Assembly (NCBI GenBank): GCA_009695065.1
Contig: SIBR01000048.1
Location: 1-24,726, forward strand
DNA from: Opitutus sp.
GTDB lineage: Bacteria; Verrucomicrobiota; Verrucomicrobiae; Opitutales; Opitutaceae
Length of the DNA: 24,726 bases
Direction: 5' to 3'
The translations under genes and the position numbers were made by a program. This document shows positions 1 through 8,376 of this stretch, piece by piece. Numbering within the stretch: position 1 is the stretch's first letter; each line of letters begins with the position of its first letter. The notes beneath the pieces are model-generated. The model saw only the letters and a list, made by a program, of their open reading frames with translations, was not told the origin of the DNA and ran no database searches.

Positions 1-1196
1 CCTGCACCAACGGCAGTGCCGCCATGATTTTACTTCTGCTCGAAGGGGGGGCGGAGGCCAATTCCGCCCTGCCAGGTGGAGAGACCCCGCTCATGACCGC
101 CGCGCGGACCGGGAAACTCGAAGCGGTCAAGGCGTTGCTCGCCCGCGGTGCGGCCGTCGACGCCAAGCTCGCCCAAGGCCAGACCGCGACAATGTGGGCG
201 GCGGCCGAAGGACACCCCGCCGTGGTGGAGGCGCTCATCACGGCGGGCGCAGACTTTCGCACGCCGCTGGACCTGGGATTTACGCCGATGCTTTTCGCCG
301 TGCGGGCCGGGCATACCGAGGTCGTGCGCGCGCTGGTGAAAGCCGGGGTCGATATCAACGCGGTGACCGCGCCGGTCACGCGGCCGGCCAACAAACAGCT
401 GCGCAAGGGCGCCAGCGCCCTGAGTCTCGCCATCGAGAACGGACGTTATGAGCTGGCCTCCGTTCTCCTCGATCTCGGGGCCGATCCCAGCGATATGCGA
501 TCGGGCTATACGCCACTCCATATCCTATCGTGGATTCGCAAGCCAGATCGAGGAGAGGACGAGGGCGATCCGATTCCGGAAGACCACGGGCACATGACGA
601 GCGAGCAGCTCGTTCGAAAACTCGTCACCAAAGGAGCGGACGTGAATGCGCGCCTCGCGGGCGGGCCTTCCGGTGGTGGCCGCGTCGCCCGGAAAGGATG
701 CACCCCTCTGATGCTGGCGGCCGACACCGCCGACACGGCCTACGTGAAACTGCTCATCGAACTTGGGGGGGATTCGACGATCAAAAATGTTGATGGTTGT
801 ACGCCGCTGATGGCCGCCGCTGGGCTGGGCACGCGTTCCGCCGAGGAAGAAGCGGGCACCGACGAGGAGGCCGTCGTAACCGTCACCTACCTCCTCAGCA
901 TCGGTGGCGACATCAACGCCGTGTCGAACGACGGCGACACCGCGATGCACGGGGCCGCGTTCGCGAACTTTCCCAAAGTGGTGAAACTACTCGAGGCGAA
1001 AGGCGCGAAGATCGAAATCTGGAATCAGCCGAACAAGCATCACTGGACTCCGCAACGCGTCGCCGAAGGACACCGCTTTGGTAATTTTAAGCCTTCCTTC
1101 GAAACCGTTGCGGCGATCAAGGAAGTGATGCTCGCCCACGGGGTCACCCTGCTGCCACCCATGGCGCCGATTCCGGTCAAGGGCTACGGGCTCTGA
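1..1196 (+). CDS. ankyrin-repeat protein, 5' end outside window
   Basis: The reading frame is open from the first complete codon at position 3, so the true start lies upstream; the ATG at 24 falls inside a repeat and is not the start. About eight ankyrin repeats follow, with units beginning ETPLMTAA, TATMWAAAEG, TPMLFAVRAG, SALSLAIENG, TPLHIL, TPLMLAAD, TPLMAAAG and TAMHGAA, each ending in variants of LLxxGAdvNA. The sixth and eighth carry acidic insertions (PDRGEDEGDPIPEDHGHM; EEEAGTDEEAV). Ankyrin repeats are protein-binding scaffolds, so the partner cannot be read from sequence. The tail (HHWTPQRVAEGHRFGNF) looks like a capping repeat. No catalytic domain is visible in the part present; an N-terminal domain or signal peptide may lie outside. 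The gene ends 71 nt before the converging beta-helix gene. The repeat family is certain, the function unknown. Confidence 0.9.
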   Translation, partial: CTNGSAAMILLLLEGGAEANSALPGGETPLMTAARTGKLEAVKALLARGAAVDAKLAQGQTATMWAAAEGHPAVVEALITAGADFRTPLDLGFTPMLFAVRAGHTEVVRALVKAGVDINAVTAPVTRPANKQLRKGASALSLAIENGRYELASVLLDLGADPSDMRSGYTPLHILSWIRKPDRGEDEGDPIPEDHGHMTSEQLVRKLVTKGADVNARLAGGPSGGGRVARKGCTPLMLAADTADTAYVKLLIELGGDSTIKNVDGCTPLMAAAGLGTRSAEEEAGTDEEAVVTVTYLLSIGGDINAVSNDGDTAMHGAAFANFPKVVKLLEAKGAKIEIWNQPNKHHWTPQRVAEGHRFGNFKPSFETVAAIKEVMLAHGVTLLPPMAPIPVKGYGL

Positions 1197-1208
1197 GGCT
1201 GGCTGGCT

Positions 1209-1257
1209 TGTAGCCGTGGTCGCGGACCTCGGGCTGGGGTCAGCGACCACGGCTACA
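1209..1257. repeat. perfect 15-bp inverted repeat between convergent genes
   Basis: The arm tgtagccgtggtcgc (1209-1223) is matched exactly by gcgaccacggctaca (1243-1257) around a 19-nt loop. It sits between the stops of the ankyrin gene and the leftward beta-helix gene, so it could act as a terminator for both. There is no T-run, so a mobile palindromic repeat is equally possible. Confidence 0.7.
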
Positions 1258-1267
1258 GCAGGACCGC

Positions 1268-2826
1268 CTATTCCTTTCCCCTGCTGCTCGGCCGCTTCGC
1301 CGCTATCCGCCGTTCGAGCTGCGCGGCGTGAAGGTCGGAGGGTTGCAATGCCGCGGGCGGTACGGACTCGAGCCAGTTTCCCTTTGGTTCCAGCACGCTG
1401 GGCTGTTTGGTCGCCAGGCCGACGAAGTTCATGCTGGCGACCCCCCATCCCTTCGGCGGCGGCTCGATCGCTTTGGTCGTCCGGACATTCCAGAACGTCT
1501 CCCAACCGGCGGACTGTCGGCCGAGGCTGGCCCCACCGCCGCAACGCCAGACTCGCCCGCCTTTGCCACAGTCGATGTCGGTGTAGAGATTTTCGTAGGG
1601 AGTGTCCTTGTGGTGATCGAAGTTTACGTCCGCGCCGCGGCCGTTGGCGTAGACATTCCCCGAGGCGTGCTCGACCGAGAGATCGTGAACGTAACTCGCC
1701 CGCAGATCGAAGCGCGTCACCAGGTTATCTTCGGCGTTCTTGCACTGGATGGCATGGTGGCCGGTGCATTCGGGCACACCGCCGTCGTGCAGGCCCCGGC
1801 CAGGGTCGGCCGTAAACACGACGCCATCGATCGTATTGCCGCAGGCGACGACGTTGACGCCCATGTCGCCGTTGTGGATGGTGACGTGGTGAACCCAGCA
1901 GTTGGTCACGTTACGCAACTCGAGCGCCTTGGCTCCGTTCTCCTTGAAGTGGCCACGATATTTGCTGGCGGGAAAGACAAAGCCGAGGGACTCGACGCCA
2001 GCCTCGGTGACCGTCGGAAGAAAGCTGCGGATCTCCGGCTGCCAGGCGGCGCGCGTCTCGAAGCGGAGCGGTCGATCAAATCGCACGTGGTCGCCGTTTA
2101 CCGCCACGATCCGCAAAAGCATTTTCGTGTCGAGCTGCTTACCCTTGGCGATGTCGCCAGGATCGTCGCCATAGAGGTAGGTTTTCAGGCTTTGGTCCGG
2201 AGTTTCCTCAGGACCACGCGCACGGCCTGGCCGACGGACAGGCCCGCCACCTGGTCCACTTGCACTTCGTGCGCCCCGCGGTTCGCCGGGGCGACGATCT
2301 TGGCCAGAGCCGTGGCGCGATAGTTGCCTTGGATGCTGACGAACGCGCCGTCGAACGAATAGCCGCTGGCCGGCGAGCCGGTGCTGGTCCGGCCCACCTT
2401 GGGATGAACCTCGTCCAAGCCGCGCGGAAACCAAAGTATGCTCTTTTCCGCGCCCGCGCCGCGTCGCACGAGGTTGCTTTTGGTGATCCGGAGATAGTCC
2501 GTGATCTTGTAGCGACCGGGCGGCACGAAGACCGCGCCGCGCGCAGTGGCATCGAGGGCGGGCTGAATGGCGTGGGTATCATCGGCGAGGCCGTCACCCA
2601 CGGCGCCGAAGTCCTTCACGTTGGCCGACTGGGGCAGGTCGGGGATCGGTTCTTCGCCGCGATGGTACCCGGCGTAGGAAAAGTCCGGCAGTCGGCTATC
2701 GGCGGTCAAGAACTCACCATGCTCGCCCCAAAGGCGGGAGGTGGTGGCGGCCGCGGAGAGCGAACTGACCCCGAAAAAGCCAAGGATAAAAGACCGCCAC
2801 GGGCGAGTGAAGTGGAGGGCACTCAT
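1268..2826 (-). pseudogene. secreted beta-helix (pectate-lyase-like) protein, frameshifted
   Basis: The upstream half starts at ATG 2826 with a signal peptide (RSFILGFFGVSSLSAAA) and then the Pectate_lyase_3-type signature VKDFGAVGDGLADDTHAIQ with VFVPPGRYKI. That frame stops at 2187-2185. The rest continues in another frame as EETPDQSLKTYLYGDD and runs to the stop at 1268. One missing base near 2206-2214 joins the halves as VRVVLEETPDQSL, giving about 520 residues. The second half has beta-helix character (ALELRNVTNCWVHHVTI, GNTIDGVVFTAD, YENLYTDIDCGKGGRVW). Such proteins act on or bind extracellular polysaccharide, but the substrate is not readable here. The start at 2826 is preferred over an upstream in-frame codon because the signal peptide begins there. 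Both halves are otherwise well conserved, so this is either a very recent lesion or a sequencing error. The C-terminal region could be a DUF4955-type domain, which I hold only loosely. Confidence 0.8.
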
Positions 2827-3029
2827 GGACGGTGAGTGTGGCTGCGGGTGCGTCGCTGCTCCAGCTTGAACGCGTAAAGCTAAGAAAGTCGGAATTCGTC
2901 CCGCTTCTCCCATCGCGGGCTACAACCTGGGGGCGGCGGGATAGATGAGCTACAGATCACCCGACACGTCTTCTGCGCGCCGATTGGGTTCGCCATGTCC
3001 GCCGGTGTCCTTGTATCCGCAACGTTGTC

Positions 3030-3812
3030 GTGCTGAGAGCCGGAATCATCTTCTTCGCAGTTTGGCCGGTGGCTGCATCCGCGGAGCCGAAGGAGGACGT
3101 GCGCGCAGCCCAAGAGGCGTTGCGTCAGACCAGCTTCACATGGGAGACGACCGTCCGGCAGCATTCCACCCGGGCGGTTGACGCGACCGTCCTAGGTGCC
3201 CGCCCCGAACCAGGGGGCGCGCTGGCGGTGGAGGGGAAAAGCGAACCCAACGCCCTTACAGAAGTAACCGTGTCACCGTCGAAGACGGGAGTGGCCGTGG
3301 CAATTACGGCCTATTTCAAGGCCGGGGCGTCGGTCGGCCATACGCCGCTGGGCTGGTTGAGCCGGACCCAGATCCACGAGGCGCGCGGAGCGCAGCGCGA
3401 TCAGGTGGTCTCGTTTGGAGGACAATCCGTTCGCCTCTACCGCTCCTTCGATGTTGCGCTGCGTGCCATGGCGCTCCCCATCCCGACGGAAGAACTCTTC
3501 GACCTGATAGCCGAGATTAAGGAATTTCGCGAGGCCAACGGGGAAATCATTGGCTGGCTGCCCGACGCCGTGGTCGAAAGACTGTGGGAGGACAAGAAGG
3601 CTAAAAGCGCCCCGGACATCGAGGGACGGGTGATTTTCCGCATCAGCAGAGGGGTCCTGGAGGAGTATCGCGTGGAATTGGAAATCGGTTTTCCCGCGCC
3701 GATAGGCAAACCCGCCACGCGTTCGGTGGTCCAGTGGACGACGCGCATTCGAGCGGTGGGCGCGACCACGATTTCGTCGCCGCTGGAGGCGTTGCAGAAG
3801 CTTGAGAACTAG
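3030..3812 (+). CDS. exported protein of unknown function
   Basis: A GTG at 3030 opens a 260-residue frame beginning with a clear signal peptide (MLRAGIIFFAVWPVAASA, likely cleaved before EPKED). This decides the start, although no Shine-Dalgarno site is visible. The mature part has no cysteines, no membrane segment and no motif I recognise. It is moderately charged, with a probable helical segment near residues 150-170 (TEELFDLIAEIKEFREANGE) and a beta-rich C-terminal half ending in VVQWTTRIRAVGATTISSPLEALQ. It lies 55 nt upstream of the ABC binding-protein gene on the same strand and may share its transcript, which would make it an accessory periplasmic protein. That link is positional only. 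It could equally be a lineage-specific envelope protein. Confidence 0.75.
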   Translation: MLRAGIIFFAVWPVAASAEPKEDVRAAQEALRQTSFTWETTVRQHSTRAVDATVLGARPEPGGALAVEGKSEPNALTEVTVSPSKTGVAVAITAYFKAGASVGHTPLGWLSRTQIHEARGAQRDQVVSFGGQSVRLYRSFDVALRAMALPIPTEELFDLIAEIKEFREANGEIIGWLPDAVVERLWEDKKAKSAPDIEGRVIFRISRGVLEEYRVELEIGFPAPIGKPATRSVVQWTTRIRAVGATTISSPLEALQKLEN

Positions 3813-3867
3813 CTGGCATCCGGTGTTGAATTCCGCGCTTTCTTCCCAAGCCGAAAGCGGCCTTTCC

Positions 3868-4911
3868 ATGTGGAATTTCTGGCTCACCAAATCATTCGTC
3901 CTGGGCGCGCTCGTCGTGGCCGGTTTCGGGCCGGCTTGGGCGGCGACCCCGGCGCCGCCCCTGGAGAAGCCGAGTGTGCGCCTTGCCGTTGGCGGCAAGG
4001 TGGGCTTTTTTTATCTGCCTTTGTCGGTCGCGGAAGGACTGGGTTATTTCAAGGCCGAAGGCTTGGACGTCGAAATCAGCGACTTCCCCGGCGGGGCAAA
4101 ATCGCTGCAGGCCCTGGTGGGTGGCTCGGCGGACGTGGTATCCGGGGCGTATGAACACACGATCCAAATGCGGGCCAAGCGAATCGCGCTGCGGTCCTTT
4201 GTGCTGCAGGGCGCCTATGCGGATATCGCCCTCGGCGTCGTGAAGAACAAGATTCCAGATTATCGATCTCCCGCGGATTTGCGCGGCCGGCGGGTCGGCG
4301 TCAGCGCGCCTGGTTCTGGCACGCATTTTTTCGTGATGCACCAGTTGATCCGCGCCGGACTCAAGCCGGACGTGATCCAGGTAATCGGAGTGGGGCAGGG
4401 TGCCGGCGCGGTGGCGGCCATCCGGCATGGCGATCTGGATGCGCTCTGCAGCGTCGATCCGGTCATGACCGAATTGGAACTGGGCGGGAACGTGCGGATC
4501 GTGGCCGACAGCCGTACCGCCGAAGGTTCGCAGGCGGTCTATGGCGGTTCGTTTCCTGCGGGCTGTCTTTATGCCACGGAGAAATTCATCGCGGCCAATC
4601 CGCGCACGGTCCAGGCCCTCGCCAACGCGATGGTGCGGGCGCTGCTGTGGATGAAGACCGCGACCCCCGAGCAGGTGCTTGGGGTGCTGCCGCCGCAATT
4701 CGCGGCGGGCAACAAGGATATCGTCCTCGCCGCGATCCGGAAGACGCTGCCGGGTTATTCCCGCGACGGCCAAATCCCGCGCGAAGGAGCGGAGACGGTC
4801 TGGAAGATTCAGGCCGAAATCGATCCCGCGGTGCGTGAGGCGAAATTCAATCTCGCGGACACGTACGACAACTCCTTCGCCCAAAAGGCAATGGCCAAGT
4901 ATGCGTGGTGA
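3868..4911 (+). CDS. ABC transporter substrate-binding protein, NMT1/SsuA/TauA type
   Basis: This 347-residue periplasmic protein captures a small solute and passes it to the importer encoded downstream. The signal peptide (KSFVLGALVVAGFGPAWA, cleavage about residue 25) fixes the start at ATG 3868; an earlier in-frame codon at 3802 overlaps the preceding gene and would bury the signal peptide. There is no lipobox, so it should be soluble. The fold is recognised from VGFFYLPLSVAEGLGYFKAEGLDVEI, the phosphate/sulfonate-loop-like segment FPGGAKSLQALVGGSADVVSG, DLRGRRVGVSAPGSGTHFF and the late FIAANPRTVQALANAM. The family carries sulfonates, taurine, nitrate, pyrimidine precursors and other solutes. 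No adjacent catabolic enzyme identifies the ligand here. Confidence 0.9.
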   Translation: MWNFWLTKSFVLGALVVAGFGPAWAATPAPPLEKPSVRLAVGGKVGFFYLPLSVAEGLGYFKAEGLDVEISDFPGGAKSLQALVGGSADVVSGAYEHTIQMRAKRIALRSFVLQGAYADIALGVVKNKIPDYRSPADLRGRRVGVSAPGSGTHFFVMHQLIRAGLKPDVIQVIGVGQGAGAVAAIRHGDLDALCSVDPVMTELELGGNVRIVADSRTAEGSQAVYGGSFPAGCLYATEKFIAANPRTVQALANAMVRALLWMKTATPEQVLGVLPPQFAAGNKDIVLAAIRKTLPGYSRDGQIPREGAETVWKIQAEIDPAVREAKFNLADTYDNSFAQKAMAKYAW

Positions 4912-4922
4912 GGTCCGGCCAA

Positions 4923-4928
4923 CGGGGA
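4923..4928 (+). promoter_or_regulatory. Shine-Dalgarno site of the ABC ATPase gene
   Basis: The hexamer ggggag ends 8 nt before ATG 4937. It supports that start over the in-frame ATG at 4901. Confidence 0.55.
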
Positions 4929-4936
4929 GTCTGCGG

Positions 4937-5770
4937 ATGAGCGGCCATGTTACCAGAGGCGGCGGTGTGGCCGTGGAACTCGATCGGCTCGGTTGCACCT
5001 TTCGCCAGTCGGAACCGAAGATTCCTGGGTTTACGGCGGTGCAGGACTTGAACCTGCGGGTGAACGACGGGGAATTCGTTGCGGTGGTCGGACCCACCGG
5101 CTGCGGAAAGTCGACTATTCTCAATGTGGCCGCCGGATTGCTGACCCCCACGTCGGGCATCGTGCGAATTTTTGGAGAGCCGTTGGTGGGGTTGAACCGC
5201 CGGGCCGGCTATTTATTTCAGACCGATTCCCTTATGCCCTGGCGCACGGCGACAGAAAACGTGGCGCTGGGCCTGCAGTACCGCGGCGTCGCACGGGAGG
5301 AGGCGGAGCGCCAGGCCGACGGGTGGTTGCAGCGGGTCGGTCTGTCCGGTCGCGGGGCCGCTTACCCGCACCAGTTGTCCGGGGGAATGAAGAAGCGCGT
5401 TTCCCTCGCACAGACGCTCATTCTCGATCCGGAAATCATTCTGATGGACGAGCCGTTTAGCGCCCTTGACGTGCAGACACGGCTGTTGATGGAGAGCGAA
5501 CTGATCGAAATTTGGGCGGCGAACCGGAAGTCCGTAATCTTCATCACCCACGATCTCGAGGAAGCGATCCTGCTCGCCGACCGCGTGGTGGTGCTTTCGG
5601 CCGGACCCGCGACGCACGCCATCGGAGATTTCCCGGTCGACCTACCCCGGCCCCGCGATGTGGCGGAAATCCGGACTGATCCGCGCTTCGTCGAAATCTA
5701 CAAACTGATCTGGCAGGCGATGAAGGAAGAGGTGCTCAAAGGCTACGCGCAGAGCAAGGCCCGTCCGTGA
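4937..5770 (+). CDS. ABC transporter ATP-binding protein, nitrate/sulfonate/taurine type
   Basis: This 277-residue ATPase is the energy subunit of the importer. Visible motifs are Walker A GPTGCGKST (52-60), a Q-loop in FQTDSLMPW (about 95), the signature LSGGMKKR (147-154), Walker B IILMDEP ending at Glu172, a D-loop SALD, and the switch His205 in ITHDLEEA. These match SsuB/TauB/NrtD proteins in order and length. The ATG at 4937 is chosen because ggggag at 4923-4928 is a well-placed Shine-Dalgarno site, one of few in this window. An in-frame ATG at 4901 overlaps the binding-protein stop and is the alternative. It follows the binding protein by 25 nt, so the two are almost certainly cotranscribed. 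All catalytic residues are intact. Confidence 0.92.
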   Translation: MSGHVTRGGGVAVELDRLGCTFRQSEPKIPGFTAVQDLNLRVNDGEFVAVVGPTGCGKSTILNVAAGLLTPTSGIVRIFGEPLVGLNRRAGYLFQTDSLMPWRTATENVALGLQYRGVAREEAERQADGWLQRVGLSGRGAAYPHQLSGGMKKRVSLAQTLILDPEIILMDEPFSALDVQTRLLMESELIEIWAANRKSVIFITHDLEEAILLADRVVVLSAGPATHAIGDFPVDLPRPRDVAEIRTDPRFVEIYKLIWQAMKEEVLKGYAQSKARP

Positions 5771-5809
5771 GCATTAAAACTGTCCCAAGCAGACCGACCG
5801 AGCCCTTGA

Positions 5810-5988
5810 GGTGGGCCGGGTGCTCCGCGCGCGGCCGGTATGAGCAGTGCGTCGGAGCCATCAGTGCGTTAAATTTGACAGGAAATCGTCCGGCGGACTC
5901 ACGGCCGCATGTTTCAGTAGCGGGCAAGGCTCTGAGTTTGGCGGCGGCTTCATGTTCTTTTGGCCGCGCGCGGAGCGCACGGCCCACC
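5810..5988. repeat. long-armed inverted repeat, family A copy 1
   Basis: Arms at 5810-5836 and 5962-5988 pair over 27 nt with two mismatches; the core is ggtgggccg...gctccgcgcgcggcc. They flank a 125-nt centre. The segment cggagcgcacggcccacc (5971-5988) recurs exactly at 19649-19666. It fills most of the 259-nt gap between the ATPase and permease genes, so it interrupts an otherwise tight operon. An in-frame extension of the permease to 5847 would run through it and is not credible as coding. Confidence 0.75.
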
Positions 5989-6029
5989 AGCGGGCCAGGC
6001 ACGCCGAGGCGATATTGGCACTTTCGTCC

Positions 6030-6815
6030 ATGAAAAACGCGAAACACCTCCTGCTCCTGCGGGTGCTGCTGTTGGTCGGCTTGACCGCGGGCTGGCATTT
6101 GCTCGTGAAGTGGGGCGTCCTCCCGGCGTTCTTCTTCGGCGAACCGGCGCTGGTCTGGCAGCGCGTGTGGCAGTGGTTTGCGAGCGGTGAGATTTATCCG
6201 CATCTGCTCACGACCATCACGGAGACGCTGCTGGCGTTTTCGATTGGCGCGAGCCTGGGACTTGGCGTCGGGCTTTGGCTGGCGCTGAACCCAACGGCGT
6301 CGAGCGTGCTCGAGCCCTATGTCAAGGCGCTCAATTCAATGCCGCGCGTGATACTCGCGCCGATCTTCGCCGTGTGGTTCGGGCTCGGTATCTGGAGCAA
6401 GGTGGCGCTGGGCGTGACCATCGTTTTCTTCATCGTCTTCTTCAACGTCTACCAGGGCGTGAAAGAAGTAAGCCCGGTCGTGCTCGCCAATGCGCGCATG
6501 CTCGGCGCGAATGCGCGGCAGCTCCTCCGCACCGTTTACCTGCCCTCGGCCACGAGCTGGGTGTTCTCGAGCTTGCACACGTCGGTCGGTCTCGCGTTCG
6601 TCGGTGTGGTGGTTGGGGAGTACCTCGGCTCGGCCCGGGGGATTGGCTATCTGATTCTGCAGGCCGAGGGGGTGTTCGACATCAACACCGTTTACGCGGG
6701 CATTTTCGTGCTCACCATGCTGGCGTTGATGCTCGACGGTCTGGTCGGACTCCTCGAGCGTTCCGTGTACCGCTGGCGGACGACACCCGCGGTCACCGCG
6801 ACCGAGACTACGTGA
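6030..6815 (+). CDS. ABC transporter permease, nitrate/sulfonate/taurine type
   Basis: This 261-residue inner-membrane subunit forms the translocation path. About six hydrophobic segments are visible, including LLLLRVLLLVGLTAGWHLLV at the N-terminus, VALGVTIVFFIVFFNVY in the middle and AGIFVLTMLALMLDGLVGLL near the end. The EAA loop that docks the ATPase is at about 153-172 (LANARMLGANARQLLRTVYL). The frame is open back to 5847, but that stretch is repeat-derived and lacks membrane character, so ATG 6030 is preferred; it gives the usual family length of about 260. It belongs with the two upstream genes despite the 259-nt gap. It ends 37 nt from the convergent hemG stop. Confidence 0.9.
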   Translation: MKNAKHLLLLRVLLLVGLTAGWHLLVKWGVLPAFFFGEPALVWQRVWQWFASGEIYPHLLTTITETLLAFSIGASLGLGVGLWLALNPTASSVLEPYVKALNSMPRVILAPIFAVWFGLGIWSKVALGVTIVFFIVFFNVYQGVKEVSPVVLANARMLGANARQLLRTVYLPSATSWVFSSLHTSVGLAFVGVVVGEYLGSARGIGYLILQAEGVFDINTVYAGIFVLTMLALMLDGLVGLLERSVYRWRTTPAVTATETT

Positions 6816-6852
6816 ATTGAGGCGGCATTCCCAGTCGGCGCTGCAACTTGGC

Positions 6853-8226
6853 CTAGGCCACGGCCCGGCGGGCGAGTTTCTCGCCCGCCGCGATGCAGGC
6901 GGGCAGGGCGATGCCGTCGCGGGCCTGGCCGCCGAGGTAGAAGCCGGGATTGGCCCGCTCCACGGCGGCCATCTTCTCGAGGTGAACTTCGTAACCGAGA
7001 TTGTATTGGGGGATGGCTTGGGGCCAAAAGGAGTGCCGCTGAAAAACGGGTTCACCCTTGACGTCCAGGAGTTGGCGGAGGTCCTGGCCTACGACGACCA
7101 GCAAATCATCGGGCGAAAGGCGCGCGAGCTCCGGTTGCCGCATGCCGCCCACCATCACGGTCACGGCCACGTGGCCCTCGGGCGCCCGGCCGGGAAAGAG
7201 GGTCGATGAAAAGAGGATGCCCAGCAACGCGCGTTTTTCGATTTCCGGCACGAGCGCGCCGAAGCCATCCAGTGGGTGCCCGACTTGTTCGCGACGATAC
7301 CCGAGAAAGAGCGACGCCACCGGCGGATGTTCGATCGCTTCGAACGAGGCGAAGAGACGCGCGCCCGAGCGGTCAAAGTGGATTTGGGCGAGAGCGGGTG
7401 CGGACAGGGCCGAAACGACCTTGTCGAAGGATTCCGTGCGGGTCGTTGAACCGTCGATCCAGGCGACGCTCCATTTTGGGTCCGGCACCAAGGCTTCGAC
7501 CCGCGCGCCGGTGGAAAGCGTCCCGGCGGGGAGACGGGCGGCCAGAGCGGCGGGAAGCGTTTGCAGACCGTGGGTGAAAGAAATGATTCCACCGGCGGAA
7601 GGCTGGCCACTGGCCTTCCGGGCCTTGGCTTCGGCGATCTGGCCGCGGATGATCGAACCGTGCTTCTGTTCGATTTCCCACAGCTTGGGAAACGAGTGCC
7701 GGGCGGAAAGCTTCCGCGGGTCGCCCGCATACACGCCGCCCACAAACGGGTTCAGCCCATAGTCGACCAATTCCTGGCCAAAGTGCGCGCGGACAAAATC
7801 CTCCAGACTGATGTCGGTGGGACGAGTGCGCCGGCGTGAGAGTAGCTCCGCGAAAAGGCGCAGTTTGGCGCCCGCGGAGAAGAGTGAAGAAGTAAAAAAA
7901 GAGGGAGGAGACAGCGGGGCCGCCATCAGTTTTCCCCGGCGAACAATGTAGCGGTTTTTCGCCACGGCATTTGCCTTGAGACATTCCGCTGCCAGGCCGA
8001 GCTCATCAATCAACGTGGCGACCGCGGGCTCGTCAGCGAGCATGGAATTTGGTCCGCTCTCGATCAGCCACCCATCCACCTTTTCGGTTCGCACGGCGCC
8101 GCCCACGCGATCGGACGCCTCAAACAGTCGCACGCGATGACCGAGTTGCACGAGGCGATGGGCGGCCGCGAGGCCCGTCGCGCCGGCGCCAAGGACGGCA
8201 ATGGATTTGGAGCATGCGTTGCGCAC
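6853..8226 (-). CDS. hemG: protoporphyrinogen oxidase, FAD-dependent (HemY type)
   Basis: The enzyme oxidises protoporphyrinogen IX to protoporphyrin IX using FAD and oxygen, the penultimate step of heme synthesis. The N-terminus has the dinucleotide-binding fold AVLGAGATGLAAAHRL followed by VRLFEASDRVGGAVRT and the GPNSM segment typical of the family. Further matches are NPFVGGVYAGDPRKLS and a C-terminal FAD contact GFYLGGQARDGIALPACI. The 457-residue length is normal. The start is a GTG at 8226, four residues before the conserved core allows; no Shine-Dalgarno site is visible. RefSeq often labels this family hemG, while the literature calls it HemY. A coproporphyrinogen oxidase (CgoX) role is less likely because hemF lies in the same block. 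It is the last gene of the leftward hemF-hemE-hemG set. Confidence 0.92.
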   Translation of the reverse strand: MRNACSKSIAVLGAGATGLAAAHRLVQLGHRVRLFEASDRVGGAVRTEKVDGWLIESGPNSMLADEPAVATLIDELGLAAECLKANAVAKNRYIVRRGKLMAAPLSPPSFFTSSLFSAGAKLRLFAELLSRRRTRPTDISLEDFVRAHFGQELVDYGLNPFVGGVYAGDPRKLSARHSFPKLWEIEQKHGSIIRGQIAEAKARKASGQPSAGGIISFTHGLQTLPAALAARLPAGTLSTGARVEALVPDPKWSVAWIDGSTTRTESFDKVVSALSAPALAQIHFDRSGARLFASFEAIEHPPVASLFLGYRREQVGHPLDGFGALVPEIEKRALLGILFSSTLFPGRAPEGHVAVTVMVGGMRQPELARLSPDDLLVVVGQDLRQLLDVKGEPVFQRHSFWPQAIPQYNLGYEVHLEKMAAVERANPGFYLGGQARDGIALPACIAAGEKLARRAVA

Positions 8227-8376
8227 GAGAGAGAAAGGAGGAAAATCCTAATGCAGTGGGAACGCAACCGAACCGATCGGTGGGCTCAATGCAGAAGCCA
8301 GGAAGCCAGGTTTGGTTGATGGTTTCCTTCCTTCATCATTTATCTCGCGGATTTCGCGAATCTTGGAATCGGCGAA

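Noticed and set aside
3892..5160. 422-codon open frame on the minus strand
   Set aside because: It is antisense to the binding-protein and ATPase genes and contains no recognisable domain.
5847..6029. N-terminal extension of the permease
   Set aside because: The extra 61 residues are encoded by the right arm and centre of a palindromic repeat and lack membrane or domain character; the protein from 6030 already has normal length.
8294..8309. Direct octamer repeat gaagccag x2 in the hemG-hemE gap
   Set aside because: Two copies only and no further structure; too little to call an element.
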